From Hedera helix (taxonomy: Eukaryota > Streptophyta > Magnoliopsida > Apiales > Araliaceae): a stretch of 64,000 nt of DNA. The position numbers and the translations under genes are program-made. Shown here piece after piece: positions 1 to 11,862 of this stretch. Numbering within the stretch: position 1 is the stretch's first letter; every line of letters starts with the position of its first letter. The notes beneath the pieces are model-generated. The model was not told the origin of the DNA and did not search any database. It was given only the letters and a program-made list of their open reading frames with translations. Where the stretch lies: positions 47,172,039 through 47,236,038 of the forward strand of contig OX359266.1 in NCBI GenBank assembly GCA_947179155.2, given 5' to 3'.

Positions 1-54
1 TAAACGCTTTATTTGTATTCCCCATATTATAGTAAATTTCTGATATCTTTTTCC

Positions 55-230
55 TGTGATTTTTTTTAATTGAGTTTCCACGTAAAATTCTCGTGTTCTT
101 ATTTTGTGTGTATTTTGTGAGTTTGATTTCACCACAGCATAATATATATTTTCAGCATATATTAGCATACTTTTTGGCCTGCCATTTTGGTAATTTTAGT
201 AGACGTACAAAATTGAACGTTAACAGTTAC
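55..230. repeat. Dispersed LTR-like fragment, copy 1
   Basis: This segment shares an ordered series of words with 42930-43095 in the same orientation: a stretch around CACGT, TTGTGTTCTTAT, a block around TTTTTGGCCTGC, and a final GACGTTAACA or close variant. The style, a CACGT block followed by TTGTGTTCTT, resembles the 3' part of plant copia LTRs. No LTR ends or TSD could be defined, so this is a degraded fragment. Confidence 0.5.
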
Positions 231-678
231 GTCAACCAATGAATTTTCTTCATTAGAGGGGACTACACCAAAGGAACATCCTTGTAAATACTCTTCTCAA
301 TTAACCTATCAAGATATGTGTAATATTAGCCTCAACATAGCTATTATTTGCCCATCTCCACATCCGATTCTAACTTAGGCATTGGAAGGTTTGTCCAAGG
401 ATAACCCCTACAGTCTGTTTAGGTATTTTGATAACTTTCTCACGTGTAATTGTCCTTATTCAAAAATCTTTAACACAATATTTGGCAGCATATACTTCTG
501 TCTTCCAACTCCTAACCATATCAATTATATTTAAATTCAGAACCCTAAACTGAAATGACACGACACTTTCAGCCTCCGAAAATGGTATTTACTAGGCGCC
601 TAAAGGGTATCTGACAAATATCATCACATCATCTTATACACATATGACACATGAAATCGCACTACGCATACCATCATT

Positions 679-882
679 ATTTATCAATTTTTGTTAGCTG
701 ACAAATGAGGCCCACAATCACATGATATGCGTATAGAGCCTATTTTATTTTCGCTACAAGAAACTCACTCCAATGCCAATATTTATCAATTTTTGTTTGT
801 TGACAAATGAGGCCCACAATCACATGATATGCGTATAGAGCCTATTTTATTTTCACTACAAGAAACTCACTCTAGTGCCAAA
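679..882. repeat. 102-bp tandem duplication
   Basis: Two head-to-tail copies, 679-780 and 781-882, are nearly identical. Each begins ATTTATCAATTTTTG, contains ACAAATGAGGCCCACAATC, and ends around CTACAAGAAACTCACTC. Only a few substitutions separate them, so the duplication is recent. The second copy contains CACTACAAGAAA, which resembles a CACTA transposon end. Confidence 0.85.
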
Positions 883-892
883 GGCAGTCATG

Positions 893-1725
893 CACAACAG
901 GTCAGCCTGGCTTGGTCCGGCCTAGGCCTATCAGACCTTGACCGTTAACCAGGTTGGACATTTGACTTTCAGCCTGTAGGCCGTGTTTGACGCTTAAAAA
1001 AGGGGTCTGTTGAGGCTTGCGGACTAGGCCAGACCGGTCCGATCTGATCTAGTCAATTCAATTTTTTTTAGTAATTTTAAATATTATAAAAACACTATTA
1101 AAATTTTAAACTTAATTGATGTATTAATTAAAAGTAATGTATTACAACTTACCAATTACAATAATGAATAAAAATATTATACAATTTTCAAGATATTGTA
1201 TTATTTTATACTATCATTAATAAAAAAAATATTTTTTTTTGAAAAATATCTTCTTTTTTTATTATTATTATTTTACAAATGACTTTCTAGTTTTTACGCT
1301 AAGTATTTATTAAAATGAAGATGCAATGAAAGGTTTGCAAAAAGTGTAGGTTGCTAGCTAGGTAAGGAAAATCTATATATATTACACTACCCAATGTGTT
1401 TTTATAAATTTCTTTATTTATATATAAACAAACATGCATGAATGAATGTATTGAAAAAGTCAATTTTAGTTGGTTTATTGAATGAGTTATCACAAAGAGA
1501 AAATTTTCGTCTGCAATAGGAGAATTGAAATAACAAAGAAAGAAAAATGACAGGTCAGGCCGGACTTTGGGTGAACCAGGCCTGGCTTGTTGGCAAGCAA
1601 CAAGCCAGGCCAAACCGGATCTGAGCAAAAAAAATGTAACATGTTCGTGGCCTCCAGGTCGGGCCGAGCCGGACCAAGTCGAGCTTTGCCTAGGTCGAAC
1701 AAAGGCTAAGCCGCAGGCCATTTGT
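893..1725. mobile_element. Probable non-autonomous DNA transposon with GGCC-rich ends
   Basis: Both ends are unusually GC-rich (GGCCTAGGCC, CCAGGCC, GGGCCGAGCC) and form an imperfect inverted pair: TGCACAACAGG on the left against TTGTGCA on the right. The middle (about 1060-1540) is extremely AT-rich. This layout resembles plant hAT-type MITEs with proline/glycine-codon-like GGCC ends. I could not find a TSD, so the boundaries and class are tentative. Confidence 0.45.
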
Positions 1726-2309
1726 GCACTACTAACTACAAGAAAGTTTATCCGCTGCTACAGGAAAGTCACTCTAGAGCTACAAAGGATATGATGTCAA
1801 CATTTGGCATAACTTATCAATTCTTACATAAATTTGTATCGCTACGCTTACCAATGTTCATTTTTTTAGTTGATACACTCCATATACTATTTTTCGACTC
1901 CTTGCATATTCCTTTTCCACCAATTATATTCTGACACGTGGCATGAAACGCCTTTGTATGTAATATTAGATAGAGGCATTCTGAGGGTGCCCATAGTCAA
2001 AAGTCACTCCATCCACTCATATATTTCAAAATTAAGTTTTTCAATTTGCCACAGTTATATATACGGAGTGACCGTATGCTGCAACAGTAATATATGAATA
2101 TCAAATTATATAACAACTATATTATTCATTTTCATACATCTTTTTGAAAACACCATTTCCATGGTGCTCCATCTACACAATCCACTTTTCGGCCAAACAC
2201 ATACGGCGTCATCGAAAGCGATTGCTTCGTCCAAACCCTAAATTATCAAATTAACATTTTCGTTCATTCTAGAACGAGCAAGGCAATGTTTGATGTATGT
2301 GTGTATATG

Positions 2310-2364
<55 letters not shown>

Positions 2365-2584
2365 TAAAGTTCAAGAGTATACCTCCTTAAAGGACATACC
2401 TAGCATATCCCCTTTAGCAACGGTTTGGTCCGTTGCCATAGGTTCGTCCGTCGCCATATGTTTGTTCGTCGCCATATGTTATTCGTCGTTAAAAGCTTTA
2501 GCGACGGACCAAATCATCGCCGAGTTCATCACTAAAGTAGATATGCTTAGTATGTTCTTTAAAAAGATATGTCCTTGAACTAAG

Positions 2585-2586
<2 letters not shown>
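2365..2586. mobile_element. Hairpin MITE flanked by (TA)n/(GA)n microsatellites
   Basis: The two ends are inverted repeats. The left arm begins near AAGTTCAAGAGTATACC and the right arm, read in reverse, as TTAGTTCAAGGACATATC. Further in, TTTGGTCCGTTGC pairs with the reverse of GCGACGGACCAAA. The element is bordered by (TA)n plus (GA)n on the left and a long (TA)n on the right, as in microsatellite-targeting elements such as rice Micron. An open frame across it (2297-2578) is a by-product. Confidence 0.7.
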
Positions 2587-2621
<35 letters not shown>

Positions 2622-3936
2622 TGATCAAAATTAATATATAATGTTTGCGTGCCTTCCACGCATAAAGATTTCAGGAAGTAAAAGTTCTAATATTGGAGCA
2701 TTTGATGATGATCAGATTTTATAATGCATACTTTAGTTAGGTGTGCGCATGAATCATTTGGTTCAGTAATTTCATTACTCACAAATGTGTGGGTCTTAAT
2801 CAATCCGTTTTAACTAATTAAGGGTATAATTAATACACGGAACCAAGTTGATTAATTGCAAAATTCTTATCTTCCCAAACTGCGATAAGTCAAAATTGAG
2901 CACATATATTTAATTAGTTTCAAATTAAGTCTTCCATCAACATTAATTGCAATTCGACCAAAAGTGGAAAAAAGCTAAATAGGTTCAAAAACAGAGAGAG
3001 AAAGAGATCAGACAGAGAGAATAATGTCTGATTGAGTGATTGTATAGATGCACTTTAAAGCAGTATACTAAAGAGTAAAGGCACATATCTAATGCACTCT
3101 CCTGTCTCACAAAAACAGTTATATTTGCAAAAATTAAAAAATTTAAGAATATATTTTTTTTTCTATATTTTCCCATATTTTTTTAAGCAATAATGTTAGT
3201 AATTGAAATTATAATTAAAAAATTAAAAATATTATATCATTTTACACCATTGTCAAAATAAATACAATTATTTTTGTGAAATGTCCGCAAGATAATGTCT
3301 ACTCCCCATCTTTATCTTTTTTGGAACATATATAGTTGTGGAGGAATTATATTTTATTTTATTTGTTCAAAGTAAATTTTCAGTGTAGTGGTGTTCTCTC
3401 TTCGTATATTAGTGACCATATATGTAATACTCCATCTTTTTCATTTTTTAAGTCGTTTAAGAAACAATCACACATATTAAGAAATATTATTAATTTTAAT
3501 GTTAGATAATTAATATTAGTTTAAAATTTTATTACTACCTATACGCTAAGTATTTTTTCTCCTCTCAATTACTTTATTTATTTAGGGGCAAAGTAAGAAA
3601 TAATTAATTTTTTCTTCTAAATATATGTAAAACGTCTTCTATTATAAAAAGAAATTTTTTTTTTTAAAATAATTTATATAATGAAAACGAGGGACCAATG
3701 TTATTAGCTTTGTTGTATTAAAAGTTATTTTTCGTTATAAATATAATGGTGCATGACAATGCATAAAATATAATATATGTGACATGGCAAAATATATCAG
3801 CATATATATATATGCAGCAAAAGTCAGAAAAGTATCCAAGAAAGGAAAACCTTTCGTCTAAATCTCTCCCATATATTGCATTCCATACCAGTCGTAGAAA
3901 ACAGCAACCAAATCTCTTTTCCCCTCCCCCCGCCCC

Positions 3937-3945
3937 CTATAAATA
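3937..3945 (+). promoter_or_regulatory. TATA box of the polygalacturonase gene
   Basis: CTATAAATA follows a C-rich patch (CCCCTCCCCCCGCCCC) about 225 bp upstream of the ATG at 4170. The leader after it is pyrimidine-rich and AT-rich, and lacks a credible upstream reading frame. Assignment rests on motif and position only. Confidence 0.55.
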
Positions 3946-4169
3946 TACAAACCATCATCACTGTGTTATATCACTTCCATACCTCAATTAATCCTATACA
4001 TCTTTCTTCATTTGTTATCACTTCAATATCTATACCTCTTACCATTTTCATAGATATATTCCTCCATATATACTTATTTATTATCCTATATATAATCTTA
4101 TCTATATATATCTTGTTACAAAAGAAGAAAAAATATATATAGACATATATATATATATATCAATTATTA

Positions 4170-4969
4170 ATGGCTCCACAAAGTCATATATTCCTCTTCA
4201 TCATCATTTCTTCACCCTTTCTCTCGTGTTACACTAGTCTCGAGGATGACCTACAGCCTAATAATTATCAAGAATTTGGCTATGACCTTGAAGCATACCC
4301 TTCATATTTCGGCACCCTCGAAGATGGCAAGTTCCCCAACTCGCCTAAGCTTGAAAGTGGAAGTTTCAATTCCAATAATTTTATCGAAACGCTTGTAGAA
4401 TCCTCGGCTAAAACTGTGAGTGTAGATAGTTTTGGAGCTAAAGGTGATGGTAAAGCAGATGACACGGAGGTTTGTATACATTTACATCCATATATAGAAG
4501 TACTTCAAAATTTGAATTTGTCTCTTTATTGTAAATTATAATTATAATTTTCTCGGTTTCATATTATTTGATTATTGTTGATTTTTTAAAACTAACTTAA
4601 GAGATTTTTAAACTCAAAATTTATATAGATTCTTTTAATTTTAATCAATATAATAATTAATATTGTAAACTATATAAAATGTATTACTCATTGTAACATT
4701 TATTGTTTTATAATTTTTAATGAGTTATTTAAATTTTAAATTTAAAAATGTCTTAAATTAACTTTTTAAAATCAACAATAATCAAATAATTTGAAACGGA
4801 AAGAGTATAATATATAACTCCAAATCTCATCCTTGTTTAAATCATAAAGTAATCTGATTAGTTTCAAATATTTTAGAATTAGTTTCAAAAACTAATCCCT
4901 TTACACATTAACAAGTTCACTATCTAGCTAGGTGTATTAGTTCTAATTTGTATGTGTGTGTACGCGCGG

Positions 4970-5032
<63 letters not shown>

Positions 5033-8000
5033 ATGGAGAGTAGTGAAAATAATTGCCTCTCTTGCAACTTTGTCACATACTCACATGTAACTTATTTTAT
5101 TTTTTCACTTTTTATTCCTAAAATCTCTCTCACATTTTTTTTTTTATAATTGTACACACATAGTATGTGTCACAAATATATTGTCTGTTTATATATGCTC
5201 ATACAAAAATTAATATATATTAAGTTTTGTTTGAGGACATTTAGCGTGCTCCCATGAAATCTTAAATCCTCAATTATTACTATAATAGTATGATGTTAAA
5301 TTATTTGAACTTATACTTATATACTCCCTCCGTTCAAATTATATAATTATTATTAACTTTTGAAAGTCAATTTGAGATATTTTCAAATTCAAAAATTGAA
5401 ATAACTCATTAAAAAATTTAAAATAATAAAATTTATAATGAGTAATACTTTTTAAATAGTTTACAATATTCATCATTGTATTGATTAAAATTAAAAGAAT
5501 TTATGTCAATTTTAAATTTAAAAATCTCTTAAGTAAAAAAAATTAACAATCATCAAATAATATGAAACAGATGGAGTATTATATATATATTTTTTAAAAA
5601 CTAATTATGTGTGTTATTATATATATGCACATTAATTCAGGCATTTGAGAAGGCGTGGGCTGAAGCTTGTTCTTCTACAGGAGCAGTATTTGTGGTACCA
5701 AAGAATATAAGTTGTCTTGTGAAGCAAATCAGGTTCAAAGGTCCTTGCGAAGATGCTCTAACCGTGCAGGTCAAATATATATATGATCAGTACTCATATA
5801 GAGCATAGTCAAGAAATCTTAGTATATTCTTTTATACAAATTAAGTAATTACAAATATATATATTACATGTTACTGAAATATTATATATACATAAATATG
5901 ATCAGATCTACGGCACCATTGAAGCATCCGATAATCGATCAGACTACGAAGAAGATAGAAGACACTGGCTTACCTTTGATAGTGTCCAAAATCTATTAGT
6001 TGAAGGAGGTGGAATCATCGATGGTAATGGGAAAATTTGGTGGGAAAATTCCTGTAAAACCAATAAAACTCTTGTAAGTTACCCCAAACTACTCTTTTAA
6101 GACTTTTAGGGTACGTTTGTTTGTAAAAAATATATTTGAAATTGAACTATTTATTTTAATTTTAAACTATTTCGGACTATTTTATCTCATGACGGGGGAT
6201 TAATAATCCCTTAATGTTAGACTATTAGTTTCATAAAGCCATTTAATAACTTAAAATGAGGGGACTATTAATCCCAAATTTTTCATGGGATTGTATAATC
6301 TCTCATAAATAACCTTAATAATAATAATAATAAAATATTTCATAAGACTATTTAAAGAATTATTAATCCTCCATTATAAAATTAAAAATATTAAATTAAT
6401 ATAAATTGTTCAATTTTAAATATATTTTTTTACAAATAAATGTAACACTAGAGTTCTCAAATTTTCGGTGTCAGGAATTAATGCCTGGAAGGGCTACGAT
6501 CTCAGTGTTGTATGGTGCGACAAACATTGTTGCACCATACAACATTGCAAAGTGCATCAAAAAATCGGACACTGTAGATTTTTCCCATCTGTATTTCAGT
6601 TTTAGATTATTGTTTTTGGCACAACTTTTCATTTGCGATTAATAATCACTGATCATTGATTATTTTTTATGCTTCATTTATATATATGCAGCTTTGCAAG
6701 GAAGCGCCTACGGTAGTTAATCTCCCTCTCAATTCAAATACAGAGTAAAATGCAAAATTAATTAAGTATAATTTGATATCGTGCCCCCTTTTTGTTGGTC
6801 AATATAAAATAAATAATTTTTTTATAAAAAAATTGGATAACAAATCTCTATGTGACAATTAGACATTGACCGCCTTCAATGACAATGATAACATGTAAGC
6901 AAGTCAAACTAAGACTGAAAAATTTGCAACCAAGCTAAATGATATAATTATAAATAAGACAACATAAAGTTTATTTATACAAGTTTATCCATTTAAACTA
7001 AAAAAAGAAAAGATAAATTCTGTAAAATAAATAAATTAATTTATGAGTTATTTTCTATTTTATAAAAGAACTCTTTTTTTCTTGAGGTAGCATAAAAATA
7101 AGACTATAAGTAAACCATTACAATATTAATCTCATGTCATCATTAATAAATTCAATACTTAATAAATGTAGGGGTTAATTAGTACCAAAATAAATGCCGA
7201 AGGTAAAAATTAAACAAAATTAATATATCTACAAAGTACATGTTTCGTACTTAAATGTTTTAAGGGATTGTTTGACAGACTAATGTAATCGGTCGTACTT
7301 AAATGTTTTGGATTTCTATGAAAATATTTTTAAAGAGTTGAAATTTGAATTTATTTTTTTTCCTGTGCATGAAAAAAGAAGCACAAATTTCTTGTTGAAG
7401 TAAAAAATTGTATTTTTGGCCAAAATACTTTTGACAAAAACAAAACACAAAATACAAAATAATTCTTAAATTGTAAGAACGAAATAATTCTCGTACAACT
7501 TAAAATTGTTTCTAAATTTTTTTTAAACACTTTTACATTTATGTAACCAAATATAATTTTAAGTTTCTCATAAAAAAAAATTGTCAAATATTTTATCTTT
7601 CATCACGATACACATACATACATACGCGCGTACACACACATACAAATATATAGCCACTAATTTAAGTTAGTCCTTGAATGATTATGTTTTGTTAGTAGTC
7701 TAGTCCAATTGATTGGGGTGTATTTCGTTGCCATTGTTTGAAGTGGGGAACATGCATAAATTAAAGCAAAAGCGCAAAAGTTAATAAAGCAAAAAAAATT
7801 AAATTTTCACTTTTTTGTAAAGAGATGAAATAAAATAGAAACAGGCGATAGGAAGCTCCCTCAAACAACCGCTGCAATTAAAATTTACAAATGTTAGCTA
7901 CGGTCACAATTTACAAATTTACAAATGAATCATTTAAACGGAGAAGATTTATTTATACTAAAAATTAACATGGTTCATTTAAACTTTAAAAATAATAAAT

Positions 8001-9368
8001 CTTATAATTAATAGTATTTTTAAGGTAGTTTATGATATTTATAATTGTATGTATCGATATAAATAAAAATTAGAAATTGATTTTTAAAAAGTCAATATTG
8101 ATCTTCTAAAAAGTCAAAATTAATATTTACCCACTTATTTTTCTTTTCTTTTTTTTGGTTTAAATGGAGAAATTTGTATAAATAAAATTTATATTGCCCC
8201 ATTTATAATTATATTATGTAACTTAGTTGGGCAGTTGCTTAAAATTATAAGGTTGAGGTTGAGTACAGTCAATGCCTAGGCGCCACATAAAAGTTGGTTA
8301 GTTTTGTATTTTATTCATTAAAATATATAATTTTGTTAGGCTTTGACCTTCTACAAGGGGGAGAACTTGACAGTGAAGAATCTGAATATCCAAAATGCGC
8401 AGCAAATTCAAGTATCTTTTGATACATGTGTGAATGTTCAAGCTTCCAATCTCACTGTGACTGCACCAGAAGATAGCCCCAACACTGATGGAATCCATAT
8501 CACCCGCACTCAAAACATGCAGTTATCCACCTCTGTAATAGGAACAGGTATATATATATATTGAGAATGATGTATAGTAAATAGTTGCTATAAACACTAT
8601 TCTAGTAAATTAATTTTATACCGTCCATGTGGAGATTTAACGATATAAAAAGAAATTTTTTTTATCCAACCGCTACTCCTACTAGTTACTAGTTAAAACG
8701 ACGGCATTTTTTTTACCTTTTTCTCGGCCGCTATTTGTACATAATTTTTTTTTGCCCAATTTGGCCTCTAGTCTTAAAGTAGCCAAAAATCGTAAAGTGA
8801 TCAACCATTTTACAAAATCATAGAGTGGCCAACTGCTAATTCTTTTAGTAGTAGAGTGGTCAATCGCAATATTTAACCTACTTTTGCTCATGGTCTCTTT
8901 TTTTTTTTTTCTTTCTCAATTTGATCTAGCCATCAGCCCTTCTAGTTGAGTGGCCAAAAATAATTGAGTGGCCAACCCTTTTCTTACCAGTCGCCATTAA
9001 GAATAACAGTTACGCATTTATTTTTCTTTTACATTGTTAAACCCTGGTTGATGAACGTTAAGGGCATATAAACTCTAAACCCACCCTAACAAATTCATTG
9101 AATTAAACTGCAAGGAAAATTACTCATATTTATGTATATAGTAGTGTACGTTGCTAATTACTTTTAAGTTTGTGTAACGTATTTAATTAGGTGATGATTG
9201 TATTTCAATTGAAAATGGAACTCAGAAATTAAAAATCGCAAATATAACATGTGGACCAGGCCATGGTATCAGGTACTAGATCGATCTACCATAAATTATC
9301 CTTTATTCTTAGATTTATCAATATATATATAATCAATGTATTTCATGTTCTGACATTACTTACTTTTC

Positions 9369-9399
<31 letters not shown>

Positions 9400-10454
9400 G
9401 TAAACACAGTATTGGAAGCTTAGGAGACAGAAAATCAGAAGCTCATGTTTCAAATATAACGGTGAATGGAGCTAATCTTTCTAGAACTACGAATGGTGTT
9501 AGGATTAAAACATATCAGGTAAAATATCACTGACAAATACATGCACGCATAAGTATGGCACACCTAAGAAGGGACAAGTGGGGGTTTGTGGATCCCATAT
9601 TGAAGCTTTTCGAAATAATAATAATAATAATAATTATTATTATTATAGGCATAGAACTTATACAATAATTTAGGAATCATGAAATATTTTGTGTTTTGTG
9701 GTAATTTCAAGCATTGATGAGCCCTTAAAATTTTGAAAATTATATTGAAATCCTCTAATTTCATACCACCTCCATTTAGGTATGAGAGTCTTATTTACTT
9801 TGTTGATTTTTTTTTGCCTATTGAGGTTTACAATTGACATAAAACATGAACCCTACGTAAGTATATTAAAAATCTACCACAAAAATTAAGAAAAATAAAA
9901 TTACACTTTTTCAAACAAATTAACCACAATAAAAAAAGTAGAGAAAATAGTATAATTTAGTTTCCATTTTACCTACGATGGAACCTACTAACTAGAGTAA
10001 AGATTTTTTCATTTTCCTAAAAATAATGGACCCTACTTGAAGGGTAAAATAGACTTCAGATAAAATTTTGAATTTGAATTATATGCTTAGTTTAGACATT
10101 TTTAATGAAACAATTTTTTTTGTTACTTCAATTATTTTTTATGGAACGGATAAATTACAAGTTTATATTTTGGTACTAAATCAATTAGAACCAAGTAATA
10201 CAACCCTTCTTAAGAATAAAATGCAAATACGTATATTTATTATTTATGTGTTTACCTTGTGTATTTACAGGGAGGATCAGGAAATGTATGCAACATAAAG
10301 TTTCAGAACATTGACATGCAAAATGTGGAAAACCCTATAATCATAGATCAAAATTATTGTGACAAGGCTAAACCATGCAAAAAACAGGTAACTAAACACG
10401 TACTCTTTATTTACTAAATCACCCGAGAATTATATAATTTACCAAGCATCAATG

Positions 10455-10493
<39 letters not shown>

Positions 10494-10718
10494 CAGAAAT
10501 CAGCTGTTCAGGTGGAAAACGTGGTGTACCAAAATATCACGGGAACAAGTGCTTCTAAAGTGGCAATAAATTTTGATTGCAGTGAGAGATATCCATGTCA
10601 GGGAATTGTATTGCAAGACGTAATTATAACTGGACAAGGTGAAGAAGTAGTCGAAGCCGAATGCAAGAATGTTATTTTCGAAGAAATCGGAAATGTTTTT
10701 CCTCACTGTCCTAATTAA
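4170..10718 (+). CDS. Polygalacturonase (GH28, ADPG-like), nine exons
   Basis: Secreted endo-polygalacturonase that hydrolyses alpha-1,4 bonds of homogalacturonan in the cell wall. Exons inferred from GT-AG sites and frame: 4170-4469, 5641-5769, 5906-6073, 6692-6712, 8340-8547, 9191-9272, 9410-9518, 10271-10387, 10497-10718, giving 451 residues. A hydrophobic signal peptide covers about residues 1-20. Family motifs are intact: SPNTDGIH with D256, GTGDDC with D277/D278, CGPGHGISIGSLG with H300, and RIKTYQ with R334/K336. The closest family I recall is Arabidopsis ADPG1/ADPG2, which act in organ abscission, dehiscence and anther opening; that role is inference. Exon 4 has only 21 nt. Introns are stuffed with MITEs and (TA)n tracts but no exon is disrupted, so the gene looks functional. 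Confidence 0.93.
4549..4805. mobile_element. Stowaway-like MITE in polygalacturonase intron 1
   Basis: An inverted-repeat element. The left arm contains GGTTTCATATTATTTG followed by ATTATTGTTGATTTT, and the right arm read in reverse gives CCGTTTCAAATTATTTG and then ATTATTGTTGATTTT. The right end, GAAACGGAAAGAG next to TA, is a degraded form of the Stowaway end. It is related to the element at 5324-5576 in the same intron. Confidence 0.65.
5324..5576. mobile_element. Stowaway (Tc1/mariner-type) MITE in polygalacturonase intron 1
   Basis: Begins CTCCCTCCGTTCAAATTAT directly after a TA and ends GAAACAGATGGAG directly before a TA, which is the classical Stowaway end with its TA target site. It has no coding capacity. 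The right end lies about 64 bp before the exon 2 acceptor. Confidence 0.85.
6109..6446. mobile_element. Hairpin MITE in polygalacturonase intron 3
   Basis: Left end GGGTACGTTTGTTTGTAAAA; the right end read in reverse is GTTACATTTATTTGTAAAA. Inner blocks such as GGGGGATTAATAATCCC and GGGGACTATTAATCCC continue the inverted repeat. It belongs to the family of the 337-bp element at 24431-24767 and of the interrupted copy at 17698-19586. No TSD is readable, so this is an older copy. Confidence 0.7.
9618..9649. repeat. Palindromic AAT/ATT microsatellite
   Basis: A run of AAT units switches into a run of ATT units, so the tract forms a self-complementary hairpin. It lies in polygalacturonase intron 7. 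Confidence 0.8.
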
Positions 10719-11364
10719 TTGAGGAGGAAAATATACAAAGTTACCAGATCTCTAAATTAGGGTTGATATATACTTAGTGTTGTATACGCAATAAAGATGG
10801 CAATGGGTTATTCTTTCTCTAATCAGATCATTTTGAAGTTTCATGGCTGCAGCTTCATCATATCTACATGGTAAGGTGATAGTTATATATATATATACAC
10901 ACGCGCGCGCACACACAAATGTTTGTTTCTTTTTGTTATATTTTACACATACATTATTGTACAAATTATAAAAGAGTACAACTATACACAAATTAAGTAC
11001 GATATACATAGTAATATTGGAACAATCTTTTTTATTATTATTATTTTCTTGTTTCTTTATTTTTTATGAATTTAGTTTGGCTGGAAGTTTGGATCGACTT
11101 CAAAGACAAATTATGATAAATGAAGAGAACAATACCCATTGGCTATTACAGATTTACTCTTGGTTGGCTAGCTAGAAAGATTGTTGTACATATATATATA
11201 AAGAAACAATAAAATGATTTGTTATTAGTTTTTATACAAAATAATTTCACCCACACTGATATCCTTGTTTTATAATTAATTCGCCATTTGTAATTGTTTC
11301 TTAGGAATAATAAAAATCGGCTGCACTTTGTTTATGGGACTGTATTAATTGTTAATAGCTAATA
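10719..11364. other. 3' flank of the polygalacturonase gene
   Basis: Holds the probable 3' untranslated region, a short (TA)n plus (CG/CA)n microsatellite near 10887-10917, and AT-rich DNA up to the first solo LTR. No second gene is seen. The open frame on the minus strand (10752-11009) covers low-complexity sequence and has no recognisable domain. Confidence 0.6.
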
Positions 11365-11820
11365 TGTAATATCCACTTCTTTTTATAGTCCCACATCACT
11401 CATTTTAAAAGTCATCCTTCCTTCATTCACCTATATATATAACCCTATTACTTCTCATTTAGAACATCCAAACAATAAGGACCTCATATTGTGAGAAAGG
11501 ACCTTGTTGTGTGAGGAGCTTTTAAGTAAGAACTTCCCTAGTTAAATATTTTATTTTCCTTCTTTTGATTTTGGGTATTGATATAAGCCCAAATTTCTTT
11601 TGGTTTTTTTTGGAGACGATGAATCTCTTCCTAATTTCGGGTATATCTCTTTTTCTTTCTTGGTGTAATTATTTAATTTTCTGTATTCGTTTTAATTTTG
11701 TAGCTTTAATTTTTGTATGCTATTTAGTTCGTTAGTATATATATATTTTTTGTATATCTTTGTTAGTAATTAACATTTTGATATATTAAATTATTATTTT
11801 TGTAATTTTAGTGTTGTGAC

Positions 11821-11862
<42 letters not shown>

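Larger units (their letters stand above)
1..4169. other. Intergenic region upstream of the polygalacturonase
   Basis: No credible gene is seen. The stretch holds an LTR-like fragment, a 102-bp tandem duplication, a GGCC-rich probable transposon, a (TA)n-flanked hairpin MITE and the polygalacturonase promoter, each listed separately. The rest is AT-rich DNA with microsatellites. Short open frames here, including those at 1299-1721 and 2297-2578, have no recognisable domain and lie inside repeats. Confidence 0.7.
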
